Below, piece after piece: positions 1 through 8,363 of a stretch of 64,000 nucleotides of DNA. The translations under genes and the position numbers were made by a program. Location of the stretch: assembly GCA_964527835.1 (NCBI GenBank), contig CAZGNV010000022.1:5448-69447 (forward strand), given 5' to 3'. The notes below the pieces were generated by a model. The model did no database searches, had not been told where the DNA came from, and saw only the letters and a program-made list of their open reading frames with translations. Within the stretch, counting starts at the first letter, position 1; each line of letters begins with the position of its first letter. Origin of the DNA: JAFDCJ01 sp964527835. GTDB taxonomy: Bacteria; Desulfobacterota; Desulfobacteria; Desulfobacterales; JAFDCJ01.

Positions 1-2
1 TG

Positions 3-740
3 CTGCAGGCCGCTGATCGGATCATTGTGCTGAGTGAATTCACTAAACAAAAATTATGCCAGCAGTACAAGCTAGGTGCTAACAACATATCTGTTGTCCC
101 CGGCGGGGTCGATCTGGACAGATTTCATCCGGCCCCGGATAAGCCTGCAATCAGGCGGCAGCTAGATATTCCCTGGCACAAGTTTGTTTTGTTGACGGTC
201 CGCAACCTGGTTCCACGCATGGGATTGGATAATCTGATTCGCGCGGTTAGCATCATTGCTAAAAAGGTCCCGGACATACTCTTGATACTAGGCGGTACAG
301 GGCCGCTCGAAAATAGCCTCAAACAGCTGCTGAAAGAAACCGGCACCGAAACGTGTATCGCGCTTCCGGGCTTTATACCGGAGGATGAACTGCCGGCTTA
401 CTATTGCATGGCGGATGCTTTTATTTTACCGACTCGGGAGTTGGAAGGGTTTGGTCTCGTGACGATCGAAGCCCTGGCCTCCGGCCTGCCCGTTTTCGGC
501 ACGCCGGTGGGCGGTACGCGTGAAATTTTATCGCGAATGCACCAAGACTACTTATTCGAAGACAGCAGCCCGGAGGCGATGGCAAAAGTAATTATCAGAT
601 ATTATGAGCGTGTGAAGCAAAACCCCGCGTTTGAAAAAGAGGTTTCAAACAGCTGCCGGGCCATGGCCGAGAAGAACTATTCCTGGGATAAAAATATAGA
701 CGTTTTGGAAAGCATTTTTGTTCAATTAACCGTAAACTAA
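3..740 (+). CDS. GT4-family glycosyltransferase, 5'-truncated by the window edge
   Basis: The reading frame is open to the first bases of the window (L-Q-A-A-D-R-I-I-V-L-S-E-F before the first in-frame GTG at 27), so the gene starts outside and only the C-terminal 245 residues or so are seen. The segment AADRIIVLSEFTKQ, the PGGVDLDRFHP loop and the EGFGLVTIEALASG motif (E-x7-E nucleotide-sugar site) are typical of the C-terminal Rossmann half of GT-B, family GT4 enzymes. Such proteins transfer an activated sugar to a growing glycan at the cytoplasmic membrane face. It is followed after 34 bases by an asparagine synthetase, so it belongs to the surface-glycan region. The donor and acceptor cannot be told. 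Confidence 0.88.
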   Translation: MQAADRIIVLSEFTKQKLCQQYKLGANNISVVPGGVDLDRFHPAPDKPAIRRQLDIPWHKFVLLTVRNLVPRMGLDNLIRAVSIIAKKVPDILLILGGTGPLENSLKQLLKETGTETCIALPGFIPEDELPAYYCMADAFILPTRELEGFGLVTIEALASGLPVFGTPVGGTREILSRMHQDYLFEDSSPEAMAKVIIRYYERVKQNPAFEKEVSNSCRAMAEKNYSWDKNIDVLESIFVQLTVN

Positions 741-774
741 TTCTACCAGCTGATCATAATTTATACTACTAACA

Positions 775-2721
775 ATGTGCGGTATTTGTGGAAAAATACA
801 ATTTGACGGCTCGCCGGTCAAGTTAGCCGAGCTTCAAGAGATGGCCGGCGCCTTTGCGTATCGGGGTCCGGATGATGACGGATTCCGAATTCATGATTTT
901 TATGAGAGCTCAGGAAGATCGGAATCGGTAGGTCTGGGGCACAAACGTTTGGCGATCATCGATCTTTCCGAGGCAGGCCGCCAGCCCATGTGCAACGAGG
1001 ATCAAAGCCTGTGGCTATCGTTTAATGGCGAAATCTATAATCATCAGGAACTTCGCCAGGAACTGACCGCCAAAGGCCATCAATTTCGAAGCCAAACAGA
1101 CTCGGAGCTGATTCTGCACCTGTACGAAGAGGAGGGCACTGGGGCTGTTCAGCGGATGAACGGCATGTTTGCCTTTGCGCTGTGGGACGACAGATATCGC
1201 AGGCTCTGGTTATGCCGAGATCGCCTCGGAATAAAGCCGCTGGTGTATTACTGGGATGGTCAGGTCTTTGCATTTGCCTCCGAAATAAAAGCCCTGGTAA
1301 AAAATCCTGCTGTTCGACGGGAAATTGAACCTCGCGCTCTGATGCTCTACCTGACTTTCAACTACGTTCCGGCCCCGCTTACCATCTTCAAGATGATCCG
1401 CAAGCTTGAACCCGGCCATTGGCTTCTCATTGAAAAGGGTGATATCTCAACCCAAAAGTACTGGGAGGTACCATCTTTAACAAAGGAAGCATCCAACGGC
1501 AACTTGCTCCCGGGATCGGTGAGAGACTGTCAACAAAAGCTGATGAATCTACTAAGGCGGTCCGTGGGTGATCGCATGATTGCCGATGTTCCACTGGGCG
1601 CCTTTTTAAGTGGAGGAATCGACTCCAGCATTATTGTTGCCTTAATGGCCCGACAGTCCGGGAGCGCAGTGAAAACGTTTTCGATCGGATTTACAGAAGA
1701 CAAACTGTTTGATGAAACCCGCTACGCTCTCCAAGTTGCCCAACTCTACCGAACCGATCATCATGAATTCAAAATCAGTCACGCAGACATACTGGATGTT
1801 CTCGTGGAAGTTTTGGATTCATTTGATGAGCCGTTTGCAGATTCCTCAGCCATTCCAACCTTTATCATTTCCAGAGAGGCCAGGAAGCACGTGAAAGTCG
1901 TCTTGTCCGGTGATGGCGGCGACGAGTTGTTTGCCGGCTACCGTTGCTATCTAGCGGAATACTGGCTGCATAAATATAGAGCGGTTCCGGCATTGTTGCG
2001 GAAAGGGTTTTTTGAGAAATTCGTGGAATTCTTACCTGATTCCAGAGACCATGCACTCGGCGAATTTGTGCGGCGCGCCAAAAAATTTATCAGGGGCACC
2101 CAAGGGAGTTTTGCCCAAAGGGTTCTGGCGCTCAAAGAGGTGGTGCCCTTCGCGATACGGCAAAACCTGTTGGCGCCATCATATTGCGGTGGCCATACAA
2201 ACGGAAGCGACGAGTCTCTGGCCTGGATCGCTCGGTTTCTGGACCCCTTCGACGGGGACCGCATCAATAGCATATTATATTACGATCTCAAAGACTCCCT
2301 GCCGGGCGACATGCTGACGAAAGTCGATTGGATGAGCATGCAAAATTCACTTGAGGTCCGGGTGCCTTTCCTGGACCACCGGGTGGTGGAACTGGCTTTT
2401 GGGATTCCGGGTGCCCGCAAACTGCGCAGGGGAGTTACCAAATATTTTCTCAAGGAGACATTCAGGGACTTATTACCTAAAAGCCTCTACCGCCGGCCCA
2501 AAGCCGGTTTCGAGATTCCGATCGGCCGCTGGTTGCGGGGAGAGTTAAAATTTCTTGTTGATAATTATCTCAATCAGGAGCGTATTTGCGATCAGGGGAT
2601 TTTTAATTTCGATGTGGTTGATAAATTGGTGCAGGATCACATGCAGCGACGGTCTGACACTTCCTGGATGCTCTGGAACCTGATCGTTTTCCAGCACTGG
2701 TATAGTCGCTATTTTATTTGA
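775..2721 (+). CDS. asnB: Asparagine synthetase B-type, glutamine-hydrolysing (648 aa)
   Basis: The protein begins MCGICGKI, so removal of Met exposes the catalytic Cys2 of a class II glutamine amidotransferase domain (about residues 2-200, with RGPDDDG and NGEIYN). The C-terminal half is an ATP-pyrophosphatase domain with the PP-loop SGGIDSS near residue 279 and a second SGDGGDELFAGY block. Family members convert aspartate and glutamine to asparagine. Paralogs in glycan or peptide clusters amidate other carboxylates, for example sugar acids or lasso-peptide precursors. Its place between a glycosyltransferase and a radical SAM gene favours such a special role, but that is inference. Length is normal for the family. 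Confidence 0.92.
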   Translation: MCGICGKIQFDGSPVKLAELQEMAGAFAYRGPDDDGFRIHDFYESSGRSESVGLGHKRLAIIDLSEAGRQPMCNEDQSLWLSFNGEIYNHQELRQELTAKGHQFRSQTDSELILHLYEEEGTGAVQRMNGMFAFALWDDRYRRLWLCRDRLGIKPLVYYWDGQVFAFASEIKALVKNPAVRREIEPRALMLYLTFNYVPAPLTIFKMIRKLEPGHWLLIEKGDISTQKYWEVPSLTKEASNGNLLPGSVRDCQQKLMNLLRRSVGDRMIADVPLGAFLSGGIDSSIIVALMARQSGSAVKTFSIGFTEDKLFDETRYALQVAQLYRTDHHEFKISHADILDVLVEVLDSFDEPFADSSAIPTFIISREARKHVKVVLSGDGGDELFAGYRCYLAEYWLHKYRAVPALLRKGFFEKFVEFLPDSRDHALGEFVRRAKKFIRGTQGSFAQRVLALKEVVPFAIRQNLLAPSYCGGHTNGSDESLAWIARFLDPFDGDRINSILYYDLKDSLPGDMLTKVDWMSMQNSLEVRVPFLDHRVVELAFGIPGARKLRRGVTKYFLKETFRDLLPKSLYRRPKAGFEIPIGRWLRGELKFLVDNYLNQERICDQGIFNFDVVDKLVQDHMQRRSDTSWMLWNLIVFQHWYSRYFI

Positions 2722-2730
2722 TTCACTGCC

Positions 2731-3849
2731 ATGTCAATTGTGAGCTGTCAAAGAAATTCGAATCATCGCGGGGCAGGACTCTGGTCCATTGTCATGGTGG
2801 AGCTGACCAGTCACTGTAATTTTAGCTGCGACTTTTGCCCCAGCGATATCATGGGCCGCAAAAAAAATATGATGCCCAAAACCCTTTGGCAGAAAGTACT
2901 GCATGAAATCGGTGAAAAGCAAATGGCCCGTACGGTCTTTTTCCATGTCGTTGGTGAACCGTTACTTCACAAAGATATTTTTGACGCCATCCGTCTGGCC
3001 AACAGCTACGGTCTATCGGTGAGTCTATACACCAACGGAGCCTTATTGGATCAGAACAGGTCCGAAAAAGTTTTAAGGGTGTTAAAAAAGGGCCGGGTTG
3101 TTCTGAGTATGCAAACAATAGATCCAGGAAAATTTGCTAAAAGGTCGCGTGGGAAGCTTTCATTGGAACATTATTTTAAAAGATTAATAAATTTTGTCAA
3201 AATGGCAGATTCCCGACGCGAACCTCTTCCGGTCCAAATTCACTTCTTGGCCGAAGTCGGCGGGAATAGAGGGAATTTGTTAAAATTGTTACATGAGCAG
3301 AAACGTATCCAAAAAGCTTATGAGCATTGGTGTGATATTTTAGGCCGGAAAGATAGCCCTAAGATAAATATATTTAATCCGGCAGCTTCATATCCGCTGG
3401 GGACATATTCGACTTTTTTTGTAAAGCATTTCCGCAACTGGGATAATCAGCTGCTAGACGACAATCTCGAGGTGGTCCCGCGAAAAACCGGCCATTGTGC
3501 GTTGATGACGGATACCTTCGCGATCCTTGCCGATGGCACCTGCACTTACTGTTGCGATGATTATGAAGGCAAACTCAACCTGGGAAATGCCCATGAGGTG
3601 TCCCTTGAAAATATATATTTTGGGAAAAAGGCATCCGTCATGCGCAGGGCAGAGCGTTGCGGCAGCTTTATAGAAAAGCACTGCCAGATATGCCGGGGGC
3701 GGCTTATCGATAAACAAAGCAGAAGGCCAGTTTCAAACCTGAATTTGTTCGTTGAATTTTATGTCTTGCAGGAACACTTTAAGCGCTATGGCTTTGCAAG
3801 TGCCGCACGTAAAGTGCTTGAGGTAACTAAACGCAGTTTAAACATCTGA
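2731..3849 (+). CDS. Radical SAM protein with SPASM-like C-terminal cysteines
   Basis: The protein has 372 residues. C29-x3-C33-x2-C36 (CNFSCDFC) is the radical SAM [4Fe-4S] motif, followed by GEP in the SAM-binding region. The C-terminal part has clustered cysteines (GHCALMTD, CTYCCDD, ERCGSF, HCQICRG), the pattern of a SPASM/twitch auxiliary iron-sulfur domain. Such enzymes modify peptides or sugars by radical chemistry. The gene starts 10 bases after asnB, so the two are probably co-transcribed. No strong ribosome-binding site precedes ATG 2731, and ATG 2794 (MVELTSHC) is a possible alternative start. The IS630 element lies 60 bases downstream. Substrate unknown. Confidence 0.85.
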   Translation: MSIVSCQRNSNHRGAGLWSIVMVELTSHCNFSCDFCPSDIMGRKKNMMPKTLWQKVLHEIGEKQMARTVFFHVVGEPLLHKDIFDAIRLANSYGLSVSLYTNGALLDQNRSEKVLRVLKKGRVVLSMQTIDPGKFAKRSRGKLSLEHYFKRLINFVKMADSRREPLPVQIHFLAEVGGNRGNLLKLLHEQKRIQKAYEHWCDILGRKDSPKINIFNPAASYPLGTYSTFFVKHFRNWDNQLLDDNLEVVPRKTGHCALMTDTFAILADGTCTYCCDDYEGKLNLGNAHEVSLENIYFGKKASVMRRAERCGSFIEKHCQICRGRLIDKQSRRPVSNLNLFVEFYVLQEHFKRYGFASAARKVLEVTKRSLNI

Positions 3850-3908
3850 TAATTTTCTTCGCATGTGTATCTAAAGAACTACCTTTTAACGGCACTTAAT
3901 AATAAGTT

Positions 3909-5000
3909 CAAAAACATTTAGACATTCTTTTAAAAATATGTTATGGCATCAAGCATGAAAAAGCTTGATGGAAGAAAAATTGGTGCTGAGGCAATGGAGC
4001 AGATTCGCGTACGCGCAGTGCAGCGAGTCCAGCAGGGTGAAAGTCCGGAGAAAGTTATCGCCACTTTGGGTTTCAGCCGTGCGTGCATTTACAACTGGCT
4101 TGCTCGGTACCGTGCCGGAGGCTGGCATGCACTCAGATCTGGCAGGCCTTCGGGGCGGCCGAAAAAACTCAGCGGCCGGCAGATTGCCTGGATTTATAAA
4201 ACCATTAGCGATAAGGATCCGCTTCAATTAAAGTTTTCCTTTGCCCTTTGGACACGCAATATGGTTACGCGTTTAATTCGCAAGCAGTTTAAGCTGCGGC
4301 TTAGCGAAAGCAGTGTCGGTCGTCTTTTGCACCAGATGGGTTTTAGCTGTCAAAAGCCACTGTATCGGGCCTACCAGCAGGATCCAGAGGCTGTCGAACA
4401 CTGGAAAAAGACTGTTTTTCCCGGTATCAAAAAGAGGGCCAAAAAACTTGGGGCCACGATTTATTTTGAGGATGAATCCGGCATTCGCTCTGACTTTCAT
4501 GCGGGCACCACCTGGGCGCCGAAGGGTCAGACACCCGTAATCAAAGTGACTGGAGATCGCTTTAGTACCAATATGATTGCAGCCGTCAGTACCCGTGGGC
4601 ATTTGAGATTCATGGTTCATCAGGGAACCGTAACAGCGACCGTGATATGCGATTTTCTTAAAAGGCTGATGCATAATGCGCAGCACCCGATCTTTTTGAT
4701 ATGGGATCGTCATCCCACCCACCGGTCAAAAAAAGTACGGCAGTGCATCGAATCTTTTGACGGTAGGCTTGAAGTGTACTGGTTGCCATCATATTCTCCT
4801 GAACTTAATCCGACTGAACAGCTCTGGCGTTCAGTGAAAAACCATGCCGTTGGTAGAAAATCAGTATTCGGACCGGATCAGCTAAAATCGGCAGTAACTG
4901 GGTGTCTACGCCGCTTGCAGAAAATCCCCAAAATTGTGTTGGCGTTTTTCCGGCACCCTGAGTGTAGTTATGCACTCCATTGATGTCTAAATACTTTTGG
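3909..5000 (+). mobile_element. IS630-family insertion sequence with imperfect terminal inverted repeats
   Basis: A single transposase gene (3943-4983) is bracketed by imperfect inverted repeats: left 3909-3925 (CAAAAACATTTAGACAT) and right 4983-5000, whose reverse complement is CCAAAAGTATTTAGACAT. The inner nine bases TTTAGACAT are identical, and the right repeat overlaps the transposase stop codon. A TA dinucleotide lies at 3903-3904, consistent with the TA target of IS630 elements, but the exact outer ends could not be fixed. The element separates the asnB/radical SAM pair from degraded glycosyltransferase and toxin-antitoxin fragments, so it sits at a rearrangement junction. Confidence 0.7.
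3943..4983 (+). CDS. IS630-family transposase (346 aa)
   Basis: The N-terminal 110 residues or so are a tandem helix-turn-helix DNA-binding region (GFSRACIYNWLARY, then a winged-helix part with SVGRLLHQMGF). The catalytic DDE domain follows: first Asp in YFEDESGI, second in LIWDRHPTHRS, and Glu in PSYSPELNPTEQLW. All three acidic residues and the NPxE context of the IS630/Tc1 superfamily are present and the reading frame is intact, so the enzyme could be active. It cuts and pastes its own element at TA sites. Confidence 0.93.
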   Translation: MASSMKKLDGRKIGAEAMEQIRVRAVQRVQQGESPEKVIATLGFSRACIYNWLARYRAGGWHALRSGRPSGRPKKLSGRQIAWIYKTISDKDPLQLKFSFALWTRNMVTRLIRKQFKLRLSESSVGRLLHQMGFSCQKPLYRAYQQDPEAVEHWKKTVFPGIKKRAKKLGATIYFEDESGIRSDFHAGTTWAPKGQTPVIKVTGDRFSTNMIAAVSTRGHLRFMVHQGTVTATVICDFLKRLMHNAQHPIFLIWDRHPTHRSKKVRQCIESFDGRLEVYWLPSYSPELNPTEQLWRSVKNHAVGRKSVFGPDQLKSAVTGCLRRLQKIPKIVLAFFRHPECSYALH

Positions 5001-5073
5001 CTTTATTAGTACAAGAAACCGGATCTTGAACTTGATTTAGCTGCTCAGCACGCCAAAAATACTGCATAAATCA

Positions 5074-5217
5074 ATGACCAAAATCCTTCATATCATTACG
5101 CGCCTGGATATGGGCGCAAAGACCATAATGGAATACGAAATAAAAATCAAGGGTATGTATTTTGATTTCCGACCATTTCTTGAAGCGTTGCGTTCCAAAA
5201 GACTTGCACAAATATAA
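5074..5217 (+). pseudogene. Chimeric remnant: glycosyltransferase N-terminus joined to probable MNT antitoxin C-terminus
   Basis: A 47-codon ATG-to-TAA frame. Residues 1-14 (MTKILHIITRLDMG) match the first residues of the intact glycosyltransferase at 7185 (MHKILHIITRLDMG), and the underlying DNA is similar with mostly third-position differences. From residue 15 the sequence changes to MEYEIKIKGMYFDFRPFLEAL, which resembles the C-terminal tail of MNT-type nucleotidyltransferase antitoxins, and a HepT-like gene follows, the usual partner. I read it as the scar of a deletion that fused a glycosyltransferase start to the end of an antitoxin gene. The glycosyltransferase match is clear. The MNT assignment rests on context and a short tail. 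Confidence 0.55.
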
Positions 5218-5231
5218 ACCGACATAGTAAA

Positions 5232-5597
5232 TTGAAAACAATCGAAAAAAAAATTAGCATGGCCCAGGATCGGGTAAAAAGACTCAAGAGGCTTTCAACG
5301 GGCATAGGTTCTTTCAGTGAATACCAGGGTGTTTTTACAGTGCTGGCGGAAGCCGGAATTTTAAGCGACAAAAGCCTCGAGTTCCTGGTCCCGATGTCCG
5401 GTATAAGAAATGTCTTGGTTCACGGCTACGACAAAGTTGAAGACAATGTTATCTGCGGGGTGCTGAAACGGCACCTTGATAACTTTGTCTCATTCTTAAA
5501 GGAAATCAAGAAAAATTACCTTGATCGGAAAAACAGGACGGATTCTTCAGGGGAAAGTCGACAGAAAACGATCCAGGCCGAAAATAAAAGTTCCTAG
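5232..5597 (+). CDS. HepT-like ribonuclease (toxin), probably internally shortened
   Basis: The frame opens at TTG 5232; ATG 5259 is another possible start. The protein (121 aa) has the HepT signature R-x4-H-x-Y (RNVLVHGY), the HEPN-type RNase active site, preceded by the usual EYQGVFTVLAEAGILSD segment. Full-length HepT proteins have about 60 residues before that segment, including a helix with an IDIGNH-like motif. Here there are only about 24, so roughly 35 residues appear to be missing. HepT normally pairs with an MNT antitoxin that adenylylates the conserved Tyr. Here only a fragment of that partner remains upstream, so the module is probably decaying. Confidence 0.7.
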   Translation: MKTIEKKISMAQDRVKRLKRLSTGIGSFSEYQGVFTVLAEAGILSDKSLEFLVPMSGIRNVLVHGYDKVEDNVICGVLKRHLDNFVSFLKEIKKNYLDRKNRTDSSGESRQKTIQAENKSS

Positions 5598-5659
5598 ATC
5601 AACTTGCCTCAGATAGCCTGGGGTTTCGACAACAATTAAATTCTATTTAGGAATGAAAA

Positions 5660-6634
5660 ATGAAAAAGGCGCTTATTAGCGGAATTACCGGACAGGACGG
5701 AAGTTACCTCGCAGAATTGCTAGTAGAAAAGGGATATGAGGTTCACGGAATTGTCAGGCGAGTTGCCCTTGAACATCCCCAGGCGCGCATGTGGCGGATA
5801 AGGCACTTGATGGATCGGCTAAATATTCACAGCGCTTCAATGGAAAGCTACGCCAGTATTTTTAATATCATCTCCGATGTTAAGCCGGACGAATGTTATC
5901 ACCTGGCCGCCCAAAGCTATGTTTCTTATTCGTTTGAGGATGAGTTTTCAACGATCAACACCAACTTGAATGGAACACACTATGTTTTATCGGCCCTGAA
6001 GCGGCAGGCACCTGACTGCCGCTTTTATTTTGCAGCTTCCAGTGAAATGTTTGGCAAAGTTAAAGAGACACCCCAAAATGAGGATACCCCGTTTCATCCC
6101 AGATCTCCGTATGGGATTTCGAAATTGGCCGGGTTCGAACTGACCCGAAACTACCGGGAAGGTTATGGCATGTTCGCTTTGTCGGGCATCCTTTTCAACC
6201 ATGAATCTCCAAGGCGGGGGGCTGAATTTGTCACGCGTAAAATATCATCAGCTGTTGCCAGAATAAAGCTCGGAGTGGATAATGAGATACGTCTTGGCAA
6301 CCTGGATGCCATGCGTGACTGGGGGCATGCCAAAGATTACGTCCGAGCGATGTGGCTGATGCTGCAGCAGAACGAACCCGAAGATTACGTAATTGCCACC
6401 GGAATATCCCATTCCGTTGGAGATTTTCTGGAAGAAGCCTGTAAATGCGTTGGCATTGACCATCGTAAGTATTTGGCCATAGACGAAAATCTCTATCGCC
6501 CGGCGGAGGTTAACATTCTTCAAGGTGATGCTTCAAAGGCCAGGGCAAAGCTGAACTGGAACCCCTCAATCTCTTTCAAGGAACTCGTTCAAGAGATGGT
6601 GGATTCAGATTTGCGCTGGTATGCAGCGGCCTGA
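5660..6634 (+). CDS. gmd: GDP-mannose 4,6-dehydratase
   Basis: A 324-residue extended short-chain dehydrogenase. The N-terminal GITGQDGSYLAELL is the NAD(P)-binding Gly motif characteristic of GMD. YGISK is the catalytic Tyr-x3-Lys, and NHESPRRGAEFVTRKI is the GDP-mannose-binding block that separates GMD from UDP-sugar relatives. The enzyme makes GDP-4-keto-6-deoxymannose, the precursor of rhamnose, fucose and perosamine donors. It is shorter than the 345-370 residues of many orthologs, but all motifs are present. AGGAATGAAAA before ATG 5660 gives a good ribosome-binding site. No reductase or aminotransferase partner lies next to it; the DegT gene at 18401 could be one. Confidence 0.93.
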   Translation: MKKALISGITGQDGSYLAELLVEKGYEVHGIVRRVALEHPQARMWRIRHLMDRLNIHSASMESYASIFNIISDVKPDECYHLAAQSYVSYSFEDEFSTINTNLNGTHYVLSALKRQAPDCRFYFAASSEMFGKVKETPQNEDTPFHPRSPYGISKLAGFELTRNYREGYGMFALSGILFNHESPRRGAEFVTRKISSAVARIKLGVDNEIRLGNLDAMRDWGHAKDYVRAMWLMLQQNEPEDYVIATGISHSVGDFLEEACKCVGIDHRKYLAIDENLYRPAEVNILQGDASKARAKLNWNPSISFKELVQEMVDSDLRWYAAA

Positions 6635-6714
6635 CTCCGTAGAGTGTTGAAGTGGGCGGCATGTTGATCAGCTGAAATCGGTTATTGATGAACTTGTGGC
6701 AGAAAAATGGGCGC
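6635..6714 (+). other. Short spacer with a possible coding remnant
   Basis: The plus-strand frame ending at TAA 6714 reads R-H-V-D-Q-L-K-S-V-I-D-E-L-V-A-E-K-W-A-L-N without a plausible start, and looks like the tail of a lost gene. I cannot assign it to a family. Together with the inverted DUF4143 tail beside it, it marks a second degraded junction in the accessory region. Confidence 0.3.
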
Positions 6715-7074
6715 TTAATTAACTGACCGCCTTGTTTGAATTTGAATTCTTTGTAACCAATGCTGCAGTTGCTTCAAGTAACCTGGGATTTCAATCACCT
6801 GAAAAGCCAAAGGAGCCTGGATGCGTTTTTTAAAATAGAGGTGGTTCGGTGCTATAGTCTTGTCTGTTTTTTTGCATTCGATTAATACGTAGGGCTTGTT
6901 TTTTGCGGTAATGACAAAGTCAATCTCGCGTCCGCCCCTGGTACGAACATACATCAGCTGATGATAATTTGCTTTTCCCCATTCATCCCAGGCGGCGACG
7001 GCTCGCTGCAATTGCACGGCAATAAAATTTTCGAAACGTTTTCCCGGATCTTCAACGAGTCCCCAATCCCATGT
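6715..7074 (-). pseudogene. C-terminal remnant of an AAA/DUF4143-family ATPase
   Basis: On the minus strand the frame reads WDWGLVEDPGKRFENFIAVQLQRAV, then RTRGGREIDFVITAKNK and IECKKTD, which is the C-terminal DUF4143 domain of bacterial AAA+ proteins that carry a nuclease-like (D-F-V / E-C-K) fold. Homologous sequence runs up to an in-frame TAG at 7075-7077, and no N-terminal ATPase part is present on either side. GTG 7017 would give a 100-residue protein, but it cuts into the domain. I call it a dead fragment. Its inverted orientation relative to its neighbours supports acquisition followed by decay. Confidence 0.7.
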
Positions 7075-7184
7075 CTATTTTCTATGATCAGGTAAAAAGG
7101 TCAAGGCAATTTTTCACTTGTATGGAAGATAGCCGTAAGCGAATTTTCAGCCTTTTGGCATACGGGGGAGGCTGGAACTGACAT

Positions 7185-8354
7185 ATGCACAAAATCCTGC
7201 ACATCATCACCCGCCTGGACATGGGCGGTTCGGCCCAAAATACCCTGCTGACTTGCCACCGGCTGGCCTGCAAATACGAGATGGTTCTCGTCCATGGACT
7301 TTCGCATGAGTCCCGAATGACGGATACTGAAAATCGGGCGGTGGCAGACGCCATGGCAGTCGCGCAAAAAGATGGCGCAAAGTTTGTGGCGGTTTCAAGT
7401 CTTGTGCGACGCATTGACCCTGTCCGGGACCTGGCGGCTCTTTTTTTCCTGTTGCGTATCATCACAAAGGAAAAACCCTCCATTGTGCACACCCATTCAT
7501 CCAAGGCGGGTCTTTTAGGAAGGCTGGCGGCCCGGCTTGCTGGAGTCCCCTGCATTGTGCATACGCCCCACGGTCACGTTTTTTACGGGCATTTCGGACC
7601 GGCGGCTTCGCGCCTGTTTCTTGGGCTTGAAAAATTGTTGGCTCGTTGGACCCATCGGCTGGTGGCCCTGACGGAAGGAGAAAAAAACGATTACCTGCGG
7701 CTGGCGGTCGGCCGCCCTGAAACTCTGTGTACCATTCACAGCGGGGTGGATGTTGAAAAATTCAGCGCTGTGCAGGTGGATCAGGTCGCAAAAAGGCGAG
7801 CGCTGGGATTGGAGCAAAACGGACGGGTTGTCGGGTTTATCGGCTGGCTGCTGCCCATCAAGGGACCGGCCCATCTGCTGCGCGCCATGTCAGATGTATG
7901 GGAAAGTCACCCCGACGTCCACCTGGTATTTATCGGCAAGGGGGACATGGAGGTGGACTTGCGCACAGCGGCGCGCAAAGCCGGTAGCAACGGCCGGGTG
8001 CGGTTTTTAGGGTGGCGCAAGGATGTGGAGCAGATCATGCCGGTTTTCGATATTTTCGTTTTACCGTCGCGCAACGAAGGCATGGGGAGGGTTTTGGTGG
8101 AAGCCATGGCAGCTGGCAAACCGGTGGTGGCCAGCCGCGTGGGCGGTATTCCGGATCTGATCAAACACGGCGAAAACGGCCTGCTGGTGCCTGCCGGTGA
8201 CGAAAAGTCTTTGGCGGCTGCCATCAAACAGCTCATCGATGACCCAGAGCAGGCGAAGGCAATGGGACAACGCGGGCGGCAGTGTTGTACCCAATTCAGT
8301 GTCGAAGCGATGGTGGGAAAAATAGACAATCTGTATCAGGAGCTGGTCAACTGA
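7185..8354 (+). CDS. GT4-family glycosyltransferase (389 aa)
   Basis: A complete GT-B glycosyltransferase. The N-terminal acceptor domain begins MHKILHIITRLDMGGSAQNT and contains a THSSKAGLLGRLAARLAG segment and HTPHGHVF. The C-terminal donor domain has HSGVDVEKF and EGMGRVLVEAMAAGKPVV, the E-x7-E motif. No membrane segment is evident, so it is probably a peripheral membrane enzyme. It heads a tight operon with the ABC transporter 9 bases downstream and then the radical SAM, peptidase and nucleotidyltransferase genes. The HTPHGHVFYGHF block is shared with transferases that add HexNAc or deoxy-sugars in polysaccharide clusters. The exact sugar is not predictable. Confidence 0.9.
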   Translation: MHKILHIITRLDMGGSAQNTLLTCHRLACKYEMVLVHGLSHESRMTDTENRAVADAMAVAQKDGAKFVAVSSLVRRIDPVRDLAALFFLLRIITKEKPSIVHTHSSKAGLLGRLAARLAGVPCIVHTPHGHVFYGHFGPAASRLFLGLEKLLARWTHRLVALTEGEKNDYLRLAVGRPETLCTIHSGVDVEKFSAVQVDQVAKRRALGLEQNGRVVGFIGWLLPIKGPAHLLRAMSDVWESHPDVHLVFIGKGDMEVDLRTAARKAGSNGRVRFLGWRKDVEQIMPVFDIFVLPSRNEGMGRVLVEAMAAGKPVVASRVGGIPDLIKHGENGLLVPAGDEKSLAAAIKQLIDDPEQAKAMGQRGRQCCTQFSVEAMVGKIDNLYQELVN

Positions 8355-8363
8355 AATTGTAAA

